Shown here piece after piece: positions 22,673 to 34,942 of a stretch of DNA of 64,000 nt. This DNA is from Emmonsiellopsis sp. PD_33. Taxonomy: Eukaryota; Ascomycota; Eurotiomycetes; Onygenales; Ajellomycetaceae. The notes under the pieces are model-generated. The model made no database searches. It had not been told where the DNA came from and saw only the letters and a program-made list of their open reading frames with translations. Positions within the stretch are counted from its first letter, which is position 1, and each line of letters opens with the position of its first letter. A program made the translations under genes and the position numbers. The DNA lies in assembly GCA_032988165.1 (NCBI GenBank), contig JANTQF010000038.1, forward strand, positions 1-64,000, read 5' to 3'.

Positions 22673-22783
22673 TTTTTTTGTCTCTATTTTCTATGCTGGG
22701 TGGGAATGACATGCATTTTTTTGGTGTGTGTTTCTGCCAAGGGCTGAATCATGCAACTTTCACATGGTTTTTGCAAGGCACAA
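22673..22783 (-). repeat. Right terminal inverted repeat of the transposon
   Basis: Inverted copy of 19298-19409, ending CACAA before the flanking TA at 22784-22785. Confidence 0.9.
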
Positions 22784-23403
22784 TAACCAGCCCAATTGCA
22801 TGGCACAACATCGATTATAAGCAACTGAAAACCCGCCTCATTAAAAGGAGATAAACTAACATGCGCAGGGGAAAGGGATGCACTCATAAATCAAATCCCC
22901 ATCTCTAAAGCAGGAAAACATTAGGAATCGTCTTGAACTCTCACACACACGCCGATCGCTTGAACAAAACGAAATAAAACATAGGAAATTTTGAATATCA
23001 GGCCTGTCCAAATAAATAGCAAAGCGCCGTACGATGGGGAAAAACATGGGGGAAATAACAGATAAAACCAGATTGTAAAGTAGCATTCGCATCGCTGGAT
23101 AAGCAAATAGATAAAGATGCAAAGAACAGAAATCTATTGGGAGCAACCACCTATAGTAGCAGAAGTGGCAAACTGCGTAAATCTACTATGATATGCTGGT
23201 ATAAACGCCATTCCGAGGGAGGAAACGAGACAACGCCGACAGCAAAAAAACCATAGATGCGTGGGAATAAAACAGTCAGAACTAAGCCGCCGGGCCAGGG
23301 CGGGCAAAATGGGCAAATTCGTGGGTTTCGGTAGAGCTTCGACATGAGTAGCTTTATGCAGATATTAGGATAGTAACAGCACTCCAGGTAGCGATGACCA
23401 GGA
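22784..23403. other. Flank of transposon and 3' region of the orphan gene
   Basis: About 620 bp with normal base composition and CpG returning immediately outside the transposon end. Likely 3' UTR of the minus-strand gene that follows; no other gene seen. Confidence 0.5.
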
Positions 23404-24333
23404 TTATCTTGCCGCCCCTGAGGCGGAGTCCGAAGGCGTGCGAGGGGTTAGAGGGGCGAGTTGAGGTGTAAGTGTGCCGTTTGTCGCTCGAACGGCCCTC
23501 GGTCTGGAGGCGGTGGAGCGGGAGGCCCCCTGACTAGCGGGGACGGTCGTCGAGGTAGAGGAGGCCGACGGTGAGGGCAGATCCATTGATGCAAAGAAGT
23601 CTAGGGGCTCGCCAGCCCTGATTGCATTGATCATATTGGTATATCCGCCGCGTTCCACGACTTCCTTCAGCCATTGCTCCCAATCGGGATCGAGGGAGAC
23701 GTTAACGCCCCGTTGTCGTGCGGCTGTTGCTTCTAACAAGCGCTGATTGAGGGCGACGCCATAGCTTTCCACCTCGTCATCATCGTCACTGGTTTCTTCA
23801 TCTTCTCCATCACATTGTAGCTCCGATATAACGTCCAGCTCCGTACATTCGGGTTCTTTTGCTGGCTGGGGCTTCTCTCTGGATTGTTCGCTTTGAGCAG
23901 CTCCGTCTTCGTATGAGTGTATATAAACAGATGGAGGTATTGGTGGAGAAGCAGGTCGTACGTCATCCGCCGTAGTATCTCTGACCTTGACTGCCTCCTC
24001 CCGCTCGTAACGATCTCTCGCAGACTTTGTACCTTCCCAGCGACAGAGAGATCCGATTTCAGCCTCCGTCAGGCCCAGCTCATCAAACGCTTTGAAGAGT
24101 CTGCGATGCCATTGGAAACGGCCTAGCCTCATTCGGTGCGGGGGAAACGAGTAGTCAAGCCCAGGATACTGGGCCTCGATACAATCGATGGTGCCATAGA
24201 AGGTAGATGTTTCGACACGGACCTCCGGGACGAGATTGTGAGTGATGAATGCGGCGAACGAGGAAGGGTCATTGGCGCGGGGTTTCGGGAAGAGACGGTT
24301 GTATACGAGCTGGGAAAGCGACGGCTTATGCAT
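23404..24333 (-). CDS. Conserved fungal protein of unknown function
   Basis: Single exon of 309 residues; the only ATG in this open frame is 24333 (MHKPSLSQLVYNRLFPKPR). The N-terminal half looks folded: FAAFITHNLVPEVRVETSTF, then RLGRFQWHRRLFKAFDELGL, TEAEIGSLCRWEGTKSARDR. The second half is acidic (CDGEDEETSDDDDEVESYG), with a short conserved-looking helix DWEQWLKEVVERGGYTNMIN, and ends in S/T/P-rich disorder. I recall similar hypothetical proteins in Eurotiomycetes but no assigned domain. Codon use and GC content match the neighbouring genes, so it is probably a real gene despite lying only 620 bp from the transposon. Confidence 0.65.
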   Translation of the reverse strand: MHKPSLSQLVYNRLFPKPRANDPSSFAAFITHNLVPEVRVETSTFYGTIDCIEAQYPGLDYSFPPHRMRLGRFQWHRRLFKAFDELGLTEAEIGSLCRWEGTKSARDRYEREEAVKVRDTTADDVRPASPPIPPSVYIHSYEDGAAQSEQSREKPQPAKEPECTELDVISELQCDGEDEETSDDDDEVESYGVALNQRLLEATAARQRGVNVSLDPDWEQWLKEVVERGGYTNMINAIRAGEPLDFFASMDLPSPSASSTSTTVPASQGASRSTASRPRAVRATNGTLTPQLAPLTPRTPSDSASGAAR

Positions 24334-27165
24334 GCTGGGCGAGAGGAAGCCGGGAAGCTCGATTGCCAGGGAGAGAGAGCAGGGTGAGCAAACGTCGAGG
24401 TGTATATGACGTTCCAGAATGAGCCTTATGCTTGGATAGCAGGGGGGTGGTGAGCGCTGCCAGGAGTGAAAGAACAGATAGATCAATCAATTCACAGAAG
24501 TTTCAGTCTGGAATTAACAAGAATACACTCATAACCCCTTCATCATCCAAACAAGCAGCTCAGATTGTTTAGTCCAGTCCAGGTCGGCAGGTGAACCAGC
24601 GTGCCGGTATGGGGGGGTCTAGGTGTTGGATATATAGATGGGTGCAATATCAACTGCTGGGTCTTCTGGTGCTGCACTTCCCGCTCTCTGCCAGCTTGGT
24701 CTCGTATTTCTCCTCCGTGCCCACAGTCTGCGTATACTTCTTGCCTCCGCCTCTTGTTGCCCAGAAGGTTTTCGCTACCAGCTCGAGAACCGGAGATTTG
24801 GGGGGGGTGGGTGGTGGCGGTTTCGCCAGCCGGGTTGGATCGAGAGGTTCCCACTGGCCGAGCAAGGCTTGCGGCAATTCAAGCTGTGTGTTTGTTTATC
24901 TGGCCGTCTGATAAATATTCAGAAGCACCGAGCAAATCGCGGCGGGAGTGTAGCCGCCCGCCAGGAAGAGTCCCGCGTGAAGAAGCAGCGGAGGGCGAGT
25001 CGGGATTACCAGAAGCCTGACTCTGTTCGCCTGACACGGGCCGGTGTTGGGTTCTTGGATTCTTGGATTCTTGGGTTCTTGGAGACGGCGAGACAGACTA
25101 GTTACGGGGGGCGGTGGTGGACTCAGGCGGTGGTGATGATGGTGGTTCTTTATTTATTTAGTCGGGATGGGCTGATCTTCCAGACGGATTCCAACACGCA
25201 ACTCAACTCAGTTCAAGCACTGCGGGATTCCAGGATTCCAGCACAGCACAGCACAGCAACTCCAGACGCATCACAACCAACAGTCCGTTGGTCTGGCAGG
25301 CTGCTTGCAGTCGACTCGCTCAGCTGGAGAACCGGGTCTCGCGGGGTGGGCGCCTGGCTGGCTAGACTCGCGGTGATATATGAATCATAGCTTCGCTCCT
25401 GGGCCCTCGGGCTAATCAATATTCAGCAGGTCTATCTATCGTCACTCTCGGCCCTGGAACTTGCTGAGGACGGCGGTGGCCAACAAGGATTCTAGGCAAA
25501 AAGACCGCTTAGCCCCAGGAACCCGCCAACTTCAAAGGGGTTTCACCTGCTCCGGGATGGGAGCACGGGGGGCCTTGGTTATTTAAATAACTATTCAAAG
25601 GCCAAACGGCGCCATGGCTAGCAGCAGTCAGTAGCGTTGGGCCCCCAAGGAGAGGCCTGGCTGCGAGTCTGCTCGTCCTTTGAAGCCGTCAGGTCGCAGC
25701 ACATCCGCCCCGGCCGAAACCTACAGGCTCCAGCTCACCGTCCCATCTTCACCCGACGCTGTTGCAGCATCCTCCCGCTACCGTCCCGTACTGGTGCTGT
25801 TTACCTGACCCCAATCAGCTCAATATGCGGCCGGAGGGCTGTCCACACGGCGGGGCTCGCTGACCGCTGGGTTGGTTTTGCCTTCGAGGCAAATCTGCGT
25901 CTCCTCAGAATGGGGCGGTCGCCCTCGATGCGTTGGCCAATCTAGTGATCCATCGACGTCGAAATGATGTTTGGATAATTTTGCAAACGGCCAAGATGCA
26001 CCAAAGGCAGATGCCCGCCCACCCAAGGGTCTGAGCCCGCAAGGTCGATTTTCGATCCGTTGTTCCATTGACGCAACAAGCCTGCCCCATCCTCCATAAT
26101 TGTGCGTTTTTCAGAATACTCCTCCAATGGCAGACAGTCACGTTTTGAAATGATGCGAATCCCAACTGCCATTGGACGACGCATAACTATCGATTGGCCA
26201 TCTGCATCCCAGGTGCAAGCTTACCACCATCCTTCATGGCTGCCGATCGGGTCGTGTCGAGACTCGAGTGTACTTGTTCTCTTCGCGGTCTGACGTCCAG
26301 CACATTGATGCGTCCAGGCCTTGGCCCCAGAGGAGTTGCTCAGCCTCGGATATTCGAAATCACTGGCCCATGGGTGATAGTGCGGCTTCATCTCGCCGAT
26401 AGCATGACGATAGCTACCTGGCCACTTGCCCGAGACTTGAGGTACGTGCGCAATCGCAAGAGTCGACAGCGGCATCTCCGGATTTGGATTCACAAAACTG
26501 AACCTACAGAGTGTGGAGCAGAACCATGACATGAGGCATTCCGCTGTCTTTGACTTTTCCTGTCTTCTGGACGGCGAGGATCGGATAGGTCAGGTTTGGG
26601 CAATACATATTGTACTATTTATCGCACATTGGTGTTTTCGATGACTAGAGCAATTGATATCTTCAATAACTTGCCCTGTCGAACACGTCATGAATCATCA
26701 AATACAGTGTCTCCTAATGTTGGAGCCCTGGCAGAAATGCATACTAGTAACAACCTCAAGTTATCAATTCTGTCTTTCCATCTTTCTTATCCGGCGCAGA
26801 AGGTACAATGAAATGCCAGCAGCAGCTATCCTTCTAGACGTTATTCGGAGCGAGCCTCATCAATTATTTGAGAAGCGACTGAGCTGAATATGGTGAGACT
26901 ATGAGAACTTGGAACAAAGATGCCCCCAGGACAACGAGGATTTCAATTGCTACCACTTGTATGTATCCAACAACACGCGCCGTTTTATAAACACTTGACC
27001 CTGGCCCATTTTGGATTATACACTTGCTTATAAAAAGCTAATAGAATCAATGTTAAGCAATCCGACCCTATGCTGTTCAATCTGCGTACTCGTTCTTTCA
27101 CCCTGCATACCGCAATATACCCTTCATGCTATTTAGGCTACTCTCTTTGCTCGTCTCTATTTTAC
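24334..27165. other. Long gene-poor stretch
   Basis: About 2.8 kb without a convincing gene. It includes the orphan gene's promoter, a TTCTTGGA-type tandem repeat (about 25049-25083), a CACAG repeat (about 25238-25258) and C/T/G-rich sequence. A minus-strand frame at 26221-26532 (with NPEMPLSTLAIAHVP and MKPHYHPWASDFEYP) is unassigned; its composition looks coding, but no extension by splicing was convincing, so it may be a gene remnant. Confidence 0.45.
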
Positions 27166-27845
27166 CTACAGCACACCCCCATTCTCATTCCTCTTCTTCC
27201 TCAACTCCTTCAGCCTTGCGCCCCCCTCGACCTCCTCCACCCCCTCTATCCCCTTCAACCAACTAACCCGATCCTTCACAAACTGCTCCACCTGCGGCCT
27301 CAACTTCGTCTCATGCAGATGGAAATCATCCACCGTGCCAATACGCAACACGCTCATCTCTGGATGCGCCGCCGTGACACGATACATCAGCGAGCCGCAC
27401 ACCGAGCAGAAATAATTCGTCATAACGTTGCCCGAGGCGATGGTTTGCGACTGGCCGAATTTCGTGAGCTTTTCGCGCCCGCGAAGATGGCGGAGGTGCG
27501 TGTTGGCGACGAGGAAGTTGGAGGCGAACATTGAGGCGGTTATTTTGCGGCAGTCGGTGCAGTGGCAGACGAAGGTGCCGAGGAGGCCGGGGGCGTTGGT
27601 TGGCTGGTCGCTGGCGGTTAGTTTGAGAGGCGGGCAGTGGGCCAAGTATGGATATTGGGAAGACTGTTTCTTCTTCTTTTTTTTCCCTCCTGGGACGCTG
27701 GATTATATACTGATTTACTTACAAATCCCAGTTGCACGGCACCACAGTAACATGTAGCAGTAGCTTCGTCATTGTTGGACCAGCCGTCATTGGCGCAGCC
27801 GGCTAGGGGAAGATAGGGCGTGCTAGATTTGTCGTTGGATGCCAT
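27166..27845 (-). CDS. GFA/CENP-V domain zinc protein
   Basis: Two exons (27845-27723, 27663-27166) give 206 residues. The zinc-binding pattern of glutathione-dependent formaldehyde-activating (GFA, Mss4-like fold) proteins is complete: CYCGAVQL, CHCTDCRK and YFCSVCGSLMY, with RIGTVDD near the C-terminus. Most fungal members have no proven substrate; formaldehyde-glutathione adduct formation is known only for the founding bacterial enzyme and has been questioned. The intron has a GTAAGT donor and joins the first cysteine motif to the rest. The tail is charged (KELRKKRNENGG). Confidence 0.85.
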
Positions 27846-29090
27846 GGTTTGCGTGGTAAGTTACTTAACCTGGTTGTTCAAAGGTATGATAAATCAGGGT
27901 AGGCTGAATGCAGGTGTGAAATCGAATAGCTCTGATGAAGGTATTGGCAGTTAACGAAGCTTTTGGACGCTGGAGTAGTTACCCTTTTATACTCAGCCAA
28001 TAAAGCAGTGATATCATTCTAGCCATAGGACCTAGGACGTCTTTGTAATGTTCTATATAGCTGTGTACGTCATATGACTCGAATTGCGGGGGAGCACACA
28101 CTCCATACAATCCCCCTCCCCCTTCCCCCATTAGTAATTACTATATTGTTAATATCCTTTGTTCCGAAGCTGCTATACAGACTTTGATACACTGGAGGCT
28201 GCGCAGCGGAGAGATTCCGGAGCACTCCGCAGATTGCTCAGCCAAACTGTGAGCTTCGCTTTGCAATGAATGGCTGTCTCGTGAGTCGTAACTATTGATC
28301 AGGAGCTCGATCGGCTTTAGTTCCAAATCTGGAGTAACTCCAAGCCTATTATTTTCCTCTTATCTTCCGCCCCGAACGAGGGGCCCGCTACCGATCAGTT
28401 TGCTGCCCTAATGTCACAGATCTAGAATGTTCAATATGGCATTATATGATGAGTGTCCAAGAAAAAAAGGGACGGAATTCAATAAACAATACCAACCTAA
28501 AGACAAGTCTCCACGAGACTGACTAACTACACAGTGAAAGTAGGAATGTTCGGACTAAATAAGGGCATACACTCGCGAGAGTTGACACTTGAACGCGACT
28601 CCGCGACGGAACGCAAGAATATCCAACGGGGGATGATATACAATGGGATGGATAGGCCAAGGCCAAAGACTGTATTTTCTAGGAGATGGGGCATTCTAGG
28701 GCTATTGATCAAGCCTGGCAGGGTTGCTGTTGCATCGAGAACATTCGTCGTATATTTAGAATCGGCAGCTCAACGGCGTCGATGGAGAGTGCAGTCCAGT
28801 TTTAGGGGGGTCCTCCAAAGTCTTTAGGTTAGCTTCTACTCCGTAGTATCTTCCCTGCCCAGAGGAGGACTGGAGACTTGTGGATGCATTCTCTCATAGT
28901 TACTACTAGTATCTTGAATTGCTTTGCGAGGAGGATGTGACCATCCAAACAGGATTTTCGAAGAAGCACGGCAGATTGGATAAGTCTGTTGTTGGATATA
29001 TGGCTTTGGCCTACAAAATAAAAATAATATCAGTAATTTAAAAAGCAGTACTCCATATATGCGCTTGAACGTGCTCATGAACTTAAGTAT
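27846..29090. other. Intergenic up to the retrotransposon
   Basis: About 1.2 kb, promoter side of the GFA gene. Short frames only; the sequence around 28080-28140 has C-rich and AT-rich runs. No gene supported. Confidence 0.5.
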
Positions 29091-29095
29091 GCATC
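29091..29095 (+). repeat. Left target-site duplication GCATC
   Basis: The five bases before the left LTR equal the five after the right LTR (34769-34773). Confidence 0.9.
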
Positions 29096-29265
29096 TGTCG
29101 GGAATCCCAAGATAATCTTGTATTCATGCAATCTCACTTAGAATTAGTGTTTACACAGCCACCCACATTCCTTCATACAAAATAGCTAGGGTTCCTATGA
29201 ACCACCATTAGTTTTACAATATATTATTCAATTCATACCTCATGAAGCAATGTACAATGCTAATA
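29096..29265 (+). repeat. Left LTR (170 bp)
   Basis: Same length as 34599-34768 with 12 differences, all transitions. Starts TGTCGGGAATCCC and ends TGCTAATA. Confidence 0.92.
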
Positions 29266-29589
29266 GTTATGAGCCCAGTGATTTCCATTGCATATTCAAC
29301 TTGATTTTTATTGTTATTATCATTATTTCATCATTTTTCACCCTATACCACATGCTTTTCACATGAAATAGTAATATCCTCCAAAAAAAACCCACAGGAA
29401 CATCCCCTAGAATCCACAGAATCCATCAAAAAATAGAGCTGCAGGCTCTATACACTCAACAAATCAAGCTTTTGACTGCAAATAGAACATCAGAAGCTCT
29501 ATATTAATTGAAAAAACAGGGCCACATAAGTGCCTCTAACAATTTAAAAATTAAAAAAGCAGAGCTCTTAGAGCTCTATCCATCTCACC

Positions 29590-32500
29590 ATGTCTGATGC
29601 TACTATCTAACATACAATAATAATACTAAAGAATAGTAAGAATTGGAAGATCTAGTATATAAATATTATATTAATAGTGAGTAATCATAGAGTTTGTAAT
29701 TATATTAATTTAGAAAAGAAAGATTATTAGCTGGAAGTAGAAGAATCTAAGATTAAGAATGATAAATCTGAAAAATCATTTAAAAAATAGGTGATAATAT
29801 ATAAAAAATATTAAATAGCTATGAATAAGATGTATAATATTATTATAATATCAGTTTTAAGAGTAGAGATAAAGTACATTATGAAGGTAGATAATACTTA
29901 TATTAAAAATATTATTAAAGTGCTGTAATATCATCTCTCTCTTACTACTAAAAATTAAAAAAATGAAGTCAGAGATTAATATAATGCTCTGACAAAAAAA
30001 TTGAATAATAAAAATATTAAGAGATAATTAAATGACTAGTCTATAATTCATAAAGAAATATAGAATGTAGAGATTAGAAATCTATTCAATCTAAAAAGTA
30101 ATTTTTTAATGACTAATTAAGTAATTAATTTAATGATTACTGAAGAATTTAGATTCATCATCTCATATAATAAAAAAATAGGTATAAATATTATTAACCT
30201 AAAATGATTAATTAGAGAGATTAAGATTTAATATTATAAGATAAGAGTCTTAAAAAATGATTATAATATCATTTTTATAATCTTTAGTAGTCTGAGTAGA
30301 GAAAAAGATGACTCTACCAACAGTATAAATCTACCTGCAAAAGACTCATAAAAGAAAGCTAAAAATTTAAAAAGAAAAGATAAAAAGACTCATAATTTAT
30401 ATATTTATAGCAGGCCCAGGCACTCAGCAGGAAATTGCTGGTATTTTAACCCTACAGTGAGACCTAAGTGGTGCACAGATTATAATAATACACATAAAAA
30501 GATGAATAAGGTATTGAAAGACAAGAAAGTCAAGATAAAGATTAAGATAGAAATTAAGAAGATAAATGATAAGATTAGTATAAGTTTGCAGATAAATCTT
30601 TTAATTATTTATTAAATATCTTTAATCTTCTATAAAGTTATAGATAAATCATTAATTTTAAGTATTAAGTTTAGCTTATTAAATTATTCATTAAGAGATA
30701 GCTGAGTATATAATATAGATAGAGAATCTTATATTTATAATGATAAATTTAGATTTATTAATTTCATAAAGGAATATAATATGTCATTTTATACAGATAA
30801 CTTCTATATAAAAATTTAAAATTATGAGACTATCATCATATATCTTATAAATTCAGTAACCTGAAAATACTTTATAATCATACTATTTAATATAGTATAT
30901 ATTCTGAATTTTTATATAAATATCTTCAGCTAGGTAAGACCATTCATGAAAGAAATCTTACTGCACATAGAGATAATAATATTAAGAGATAATAGAAAGT
31001 TTTGAGCATTACTTACATGAAGAGGTAATCTCATGTGTTTAGAATATAACTTATATTTGAATACTATACTAATGTTAATATTCTCTATCCTTACTGAATA
31101 TAGAAAGTATTCTAAGGCCCTAAAGATTTCAATGATATTAGTGGAAGTTTAGTATAAATAACTGGGATATAATTTTAAGGCCTTAATTACTTACCTGTAG
31201 AATGCATTTAAAGGTGTAATTATAGTAGATAAATTCATAAAAGAGAGAGAGAAAGAGTTAGATCCTCATCTACAAGAAGTTACATATTACTATTAAATGT
31301 GCAAGCTTTTAAAAGTAAAAAATCAAATATCTTATAAGCTATATATTTACTCCATCAAACCATTCAAACACCTTCATGTCAATCTTATAGAGAATAAGAA
31401 AGATTACTATTATAATTAGCAGTAAATAATATATTTTACATGCAATTTCTTGCAGTTCCAGATCATATAAAACACAGTTTGTAAGTTCAAACTCAAGAAA
31501 GCTCTCTCTATAGTTATAAAATGAATTAAATATTAGTTCAATATAGACATTAAGATTATATGTATTGATAATAAAATAAGTATATATTCAGATAAGATAG
31601 ATGAGTAAATTCTAGAAGAAGGTCTCTCAAGAGAATTCTCATTAGAATATATATATAAATAGAACAGTACAGCTAAACATACAGACACACTGTTAATTGA
31701 AAAAGCTAGATATTTGCAAATAAATGGATACTTACCCTCAGAGCTCTCACTCAAAATATATATAATAGCTGGCTATCTCATTAATTAAACCTCTATACAT
31801 CTATTAAGATAGAAGTTATTATTACTAACTCTATAGAAGTATCTTAATCTCTCTAGCAAGCCTTCATCTACTCATCTATACATATATGGATGTTATGTAT
31901 ATATGAAGATTCCAGATGAAGTTCTCAATCATACAAGAGTTTTAAAGCTAGAATCTAGAGTGCATGTTAATTATCTTATTAAATATAATTTAATAAATAT
32001 CTGGAGGATTTAGATTCCACACTTACAATACATTATAAGAATTAGAGATATGATGTTTGATGAATCAATTCAATTTAACCCACAGAAACCTCATATTAAA
32101 GAGCTACTGTGAGAATTTATTATAGATAAGATTACTAAGATATTATAAATACCTATAATTAAACTAGTAATCTCTGAGGTTTATAAATAGAATGAGATGC
32201 TAGATTCCACTGATATAGATATTTTTTACTCTGAAGATATTAAATAAATAGAAAAAACAGCTGAATTCAGTAATAAAAATAATAAAAATAGTTAAAGAGA
32301 TGTAAATAAACCTTTGATGCTCAAATTAACATCAGAACCACAAATTTAGAAGGGTGAGTAAATAGTTGAATAGATTGATAGAGAGGTTATTAAATCTAAT
32401 AATCTTAATAGTTAGTTATAGAGTAAATTGCAGGCCTCACTAAGTAAACATAAGAAAACATCTAAGTAATTTTAACTACTCAAACTGTCTGATATCTTAC

Positions 32501-34410
32501 CTCTAGATCTCTTTAATCAATCAAATTAAGTGCTATAAGTGCATGAGATCTCTGCAGATTTCAATAAATTAAATATAGTCTTTAGCAAACACATTAGATA
32601 TACTATACACTTTAATGAAATTAAACATATAAAAAACAACCCTGCTCAGCAATTTTATATAATATTCAGTATGATTACAAACCTCATGCCTCAGAAAGGA
32701 AACAACATGTAATTATATAGAAATAAACTTTTACCACTATCAAATCATTAGAACTCATTAAAAACACATAAATATAGTAAGGATTTTATTAATATTATAA
32801 TTTAGAAATGAGAGATAATTATCTAGAAGAATACATATAAAATAGTGTCTAGACCTTCAGAAAATGTGTTAGTAATCTCTCTATACTAAATGTTTATCTA
32901 TAAATTCAATGATGATAGATTTTTCAATAAGTTCAAAGTATATATCTACATTTAAGATAACCTTTAACTTCTCAGTGAAAAAGATACAAGAGCTTATATG
33001 CTTACTAATAGGATATACCACACATTAATGATAATAATAGCAGCTTTTAATCTTAATATTAAGTAGCTTGACAGTGTAAACACCTTTACAAATAGCAATA
33101 TAAATGAGAAAGTTTATTGTAAACTATCAGATAGATGATAGAGACTTCTAGACTTTACCTTTTTAAGATAATCTCTTATCTTACTTAAATTGAAAAAAAG
33201 TTTATATAGATTACATCATTTGCTACTACTTTGATTAAATGAAGTCATAAAAATACTATTACATATAGAATTTATCCTTTCATCTGATGATAGATGTCTT
33301 TTTTTAAATAATTAAATAATTATTTTCTTCTATATTGACAATTTTATTACCCTTTTAGATGAGGATGATAAAGATGAGAGAGATTAGATGATTTAAAAAC
33401 TTATAAACATATATAAAATCTATAATATGAGAGAATTATATTGATTCTTAAACACTCATATTATTTAAGATAAAGTAAATTTGAAGCTCTAAATCTGCCT
33501 TAATTTCTATATTAATAAATTAGTAGTTACATATCACTTTGAGTAATTCTTACAAACTTATAAAGTACCTCTTACAGGCATAAAACTTGAGGCCTATAAG
33601 GTTAAATTAACCTTCATAAAAATCCATTACTACTAATAATGTGTTGAATCTTATATCTATCTGGCTATTATTATAAGATCTAATATTATATATATTACAT
33701 TAAAGCTAGTATTCTTTATATAGAATCCATCAGACATTTATTTAATTAAAATAAATTATATCATTATTTATCTATAAGATATATAGAACTACACTATTTA
33801 ATATAATAGTAGATATAATAGATCTCAACTCAAATAATTAATGAATTTATTCACAAATTTAACTATATCATTAAATTCTAATATAAATTCTGAAGTCATT
33901 AAATTCTCTAGTAATACTAGCTTTATAGATAATGCTAACTATCAGTTTACAACTAGATATCTATTCAAAATGTATAGCAGCCTAGTTAATTGAAAGTCTG
34001 CTCAGTAGACTATAATAATTACCTTCATGATGAAGGCTGAACTTCTTACTATATTATATATTAAATGAGAGGTTATATGATGAAAGTAATTTCTCATTTA
34101 AATTCAATTTAATTCTGAGTATAAGATCTCTATTAAATGTAATAACACTTAAATAGTAGGATTATTAAATAAAAGTGATCTGCAGATTAATATATACCTT
34201 CACCACATTAATATACATAATAGTTGGCTTTGCAAGCAAGTTTAAAACTCTAATATTAATATAATCTAAATCCCTACAGTAGAGATATCTGTAGATAGTC
34301 TGATAAAAAGTTTTCTATTATAAAAACATCAAAACTTTCTTAAATATTTTAATATTATTAATATTATTAATCTTATTAATACACAGTAAGATTTAGAGGA
34401 GAAAGATTAA
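29590..34410 (+). pseudogene. Copia gag-pol polyprotein relic
   Basis: One frame of about 1606 codons from ATG 29590 to a stop at 34408 carries dozens of stop codons but stays in register at every landmark tested (30361, 33328, 33970). Landmarks: a damaged gag zinc knuckle near 30400-30450 (RPRHSAGNCWYFNP), an integrase-like stretch around 31260-32080, reverse transcriptase about 32780-33350 with a YIDN tetrapeptide at the catalytic YVDD position, and RNase H/C-terminal region about 33940-34300. The Asp-to-Asn change and the stops are all transition products. The copy is inactive. Confidence 0.85.
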
Positions 34411-34598
34411 TTCATTTATTCTTATCATCATTTTTATATATTTATTAATTTCATTAATTTTTGATTTCTATAAGGAACTTACCTGGCTAGATATTCAACA
34501 CCTACACTATTACATTATTTTAATTTTTATTTCCTATTTAGGTAGTACAACTAGCCTCATTACATTCATTAAATAGTGCAGTGCACACTGGGGGGGTA

Positions 34599-34768
34599 TG
34601 TCAGGAATCCCAAGATAATCTCATATTCATGTAATCTCACTTAGAATTAGCATTTACACAGCCACCCACATTCCTTCATATAAAATAGCTAGGGTTCCTA
34701 TGAACCACCATTAGTTTTACAATATATTATTCAATTTGTACCTCATGAAGCAATGTACAACGCCGATA
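34599..34768 (+). repeat. Right LTR (170 bp)
   Basis: Direct copy of the left LTR. Starts TGTCAGGAATCCC and ends CGCCGATA, retaining two CpG sites that are lost in the left copy. Confidence 0.92.
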
Positions 34769-34773
34769 GCATC
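34769..34773 (+). repeat. Right target-site duplication GCATC
   Basis: Five bases immediately after the right LTR, identical to 29091-29095. Confidence 0.9.
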
Positions 34774-34942
34774 AAATGCCCCTGAGAAAAGCCAATGTCG
34801 ATAGATAAATTACGTAAGCTCTTTGCCTGGAAATGCAATCCGAGCTCTGGCAGACAGCTATCCCACGACATCATATCATAAAAGAGTTCACCTAGACTAC
34901 GCAAGCATGAGAGAACCTCTACAACAATTGAAATAGTCGACC

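Larger units (their letters stand above)
19298..22783. mobile_element. Degenerate 3.5-kb Tc1/mariner-type DNA transposon
   Basis: The element is bounded by inverted repeats of about 111 bp starting TTGTGCCTTGCAAAAACC at both ends and flanked by TA (19296-19297 and 22784-22785), the target duplication expected of the Tc1/mariner superfamily. Inside are a plus-strand DDE transposase relic and a long minus-strand second frame, arranged tail to tail with about 375 bp between them. Base composition is AT-rich and almost without CpG, unlike the flanking genes. Stop codons are mostly TAG with no visible frame break, indicating mutation by transitions. At 3486 bp it is about twice the length of a usual one-gene Tc1/mariner element. 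Confidence 0.9.
29096..34768 (+). mobile_element. Ty1/copia LTR retrotransposon, full length but mutated
   Basis: Two 170-bp LTRs beginning TGTC enclose a 5.3-kb interior; a GCATC duplication flanks the whole 5673-bp element. Domain order (gag-like knuckle, integrase region, then reverse transcriptase and RNase H at the 3' end) is that of Ty1/copia, not gypsy. A purine run (GGGGGGTA) precedes the right LTR as polypurine tract. A primer-binding site right after the left LTR was not identified. The interior has practically no CpG and is dense with stop codons; the flanks have normal composition. Confidence 0.92.

Noticed and set aside
24638..25390. Plus-strand open frame of 250 codons
   Set aside because: W/R/G-rich composition, no domain, overlaps the presumed promoter of the orphan gene and repeat-like TTCTTGGA units.
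26221..26532. Minus-strand frame with protein-like composition
   Set aside because: Could not be extended through splice sites and matched nothing known; left as a remark in the gap entry.
29096..34768. Classification as Ty3/gypsy
   Set aside because: Reverse transcriptase and RNase H are at the 3' end after the integrase region, and motifs are copia-like.
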